Origin: an uncultured Alistipes sp.
Lineage (GTDB): Bacteria > Bacteroidota > Bacteroidia > Bacteroidales > Rikenellaceae
Length of the DNA: 64,000 nt
Direction of reading: 5' to 3'
NCBI GenBank assembly: GCA_947629705.1
Contig: CANREN010000003.1
Location: 1-64,000, forward strand
In this document: positions 63,113-64,000 of the stretch, one piece after another
Numbering within the stretch: position 1 is the stretch's first letter
Layout: each line of letters opens with the position of its first letter
Notes under the pieces: model-generated
Database searches by the model: none
What the model saw: the letters and a program-made list of their open reading frames with translations, nothing else
What the model was told of the DNA's origin: nothing
Made by a program: the position numbers and the translations under genes

Positions 63113-63568
63113 ATGTATCCCCTCCTTTTCAATCTGGGCATGACCGAAATCATCGTTATCCTGTTGATTATCGTACTGCTTTTCGGCGGGAAAAAGATTC
63201 CCGAGCTGATGCGCGGCATGGGACGCGGCGTACGCGAATTCAAAGACGCCATGGAAAAACCGGCCTCCGACACGCCGTCCGAAGAACCGGAGGCCCCGGA
63301 AACTCCGACCGCATCCGATCGCAAAAAACAGGCGGAATCCCCGGCCGACCCTGCCCGCCGTACGTCCCGCAAAAAGAGCGCTTCGGCGGCATCGGGCGAC
63401 CCGACGCCCGCGGTACGCAAACCGCGGAAACCGGCCAAAGCCGACACCAACGCCGACGCACCGCGTACCGATACGACCCGATCGGCCACCGCATCCGGTG
63501 CGGCCCGCTCGCGGAGAAAGACGGCGCAAAGCCGGAAAAAAAGCGTGTCGGCCGACAAAACCGAATAG
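63113..63568 (+). CDS. tatA: Sec-independent translocase TatA/TatE family
   Basis: [38 protein letters not shown]; long basic C-terminal tail. Confidence 0.9.
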   Translation: MYPLLFNLGMTEIIVILLIIVLLFGGKKIPELMRGMGRGVREFKDAMEKPASDTPSEEPEAPETPTASDRKKQAESPADPARRTSRKKSASAASGDPTPAVRKPRKPAKADTNADAPRTDTTRSATASGAARSRRKTAQSRKKSVSADKTE

Positions 63569-63571
63569 TCG

Positions 63572-64000
63572 ATGAACCGGCAGACGGAGCATCGCGCCGA
63601 CGACACGGAAATCCGCGCGGATCATTCGAATCATCGCGCCGACGAAATCTCTTTCGGCGAGCATCTTCATGCGCTCCGGTCCCATTTGATGCGAAGTGCG
63701 GGAGCGATTCTGCTGCTCGCCGTCGCGGCTTTCTGCTGCAAAAACTTTCTGATCGACGATTTGCTTTTCGGCCCGCTGCTTCCCGATTTTCCGACCAACC
63801 GGCTGCTCGCATGGTTGGGAGCCTATTCGCCAATCGACCCCTCGAACCTGCAACCGGTCGGCCTCCGATTGATAAACACCACGGTGGCGGGCCAATTCAA
63901 CCTCCACCTCGCGGTCTCGCTCGCCGCAGCCTGCACGATCGGGCTCCCCTATCTGCTGTGGGAGTTGTGGCGATTCGTCCGGCCCGCCCTCACCGTCCGT
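63572..64000 (+). CDS. tatC: TatC translocase subunit (3' truncated by window)
   Basis: ISFGEHLHALRSHLMRSAGAILLLAV...; runs open to the window end. Confidence 0.88.
   Translation, partial: MNRQTEHRADDTEIRADHSNHRADEISFGEHLHALRSHLMRSAGAILLLAVAAFCCKNFLIDDLLFGPLLPDFPTNRLLAWLGAYSPIDPSNLQPVGLRLINTTVAGQFNLHLAVSLAAACTIGLPYLLWELWRFVRPALTVR

Noticed and set aside
1-64000. CRISPR arrays, tRNA/rRNA genes, transposons, prophage, secondary-metabolite clusters
   Set aside because: Scanned for and not seen; no repeat-spacer pattern, no tRNA-like cloverleaf, no transposase or integrase motifs.

Overview
The window is chromosomal DNA from a fairly GC-rich member of the Bacteroidota. TTTG-N19-TAnnTTTG promoters and lipoprotein, GSCFA, DUF5606, DUF5689 and DUF2851 genes make it Alistipes/Rikenellaceae-like; this is inference only. 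Most of it is core metabolism: MscS channel, DUF5606, PFOR (nifJ), paired M16 peptidases, RecQ, lptB, aroA-aroC-prmC-recX-M23 peptidase, rsmA, TspO, the dTDP-rhamnose genes rfbA-C-D-B, ispE, sufE/sufT, plsY, acyl-CoA ligase, a LytS/LytTR two-component system, pfkB-family kinase, pfkA, HAD phosphatase, tatA and partial tatC. About 23 kb (36.6-59.8 kb) is one minus-strand block: folD-purD-H-N-M-F-C-L-K-E followed by pyrC-carA-carB-pyrK-pyrD-pyrF-pyrE-pyrB. The signals I consider most worth pursuing are: (1) a candidate transcription attenuator in the pyr operon leader, with promoter, 35-codon leader ORF, and an intrinsic terminator whose 5' arm contains the leader stop codon, 9 nt before pyrC; (2) a PyrB protein with a C-terminal PyrI-like zinc ribbon but no PyrI allosteric domain; (3) a rod-shaped, 6S-like ncRNA candidate at about 2886-3124 (minus strand) behind a consensus promoter; (4) a GSCFA gene interrupted by a single in-frame TGA; (5) a GH2-like protein that appears catalytically dead. 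No CRISPR, tRNA, rRNA, transposase or phage genes were recognised. All calls are by eye, without database searches.
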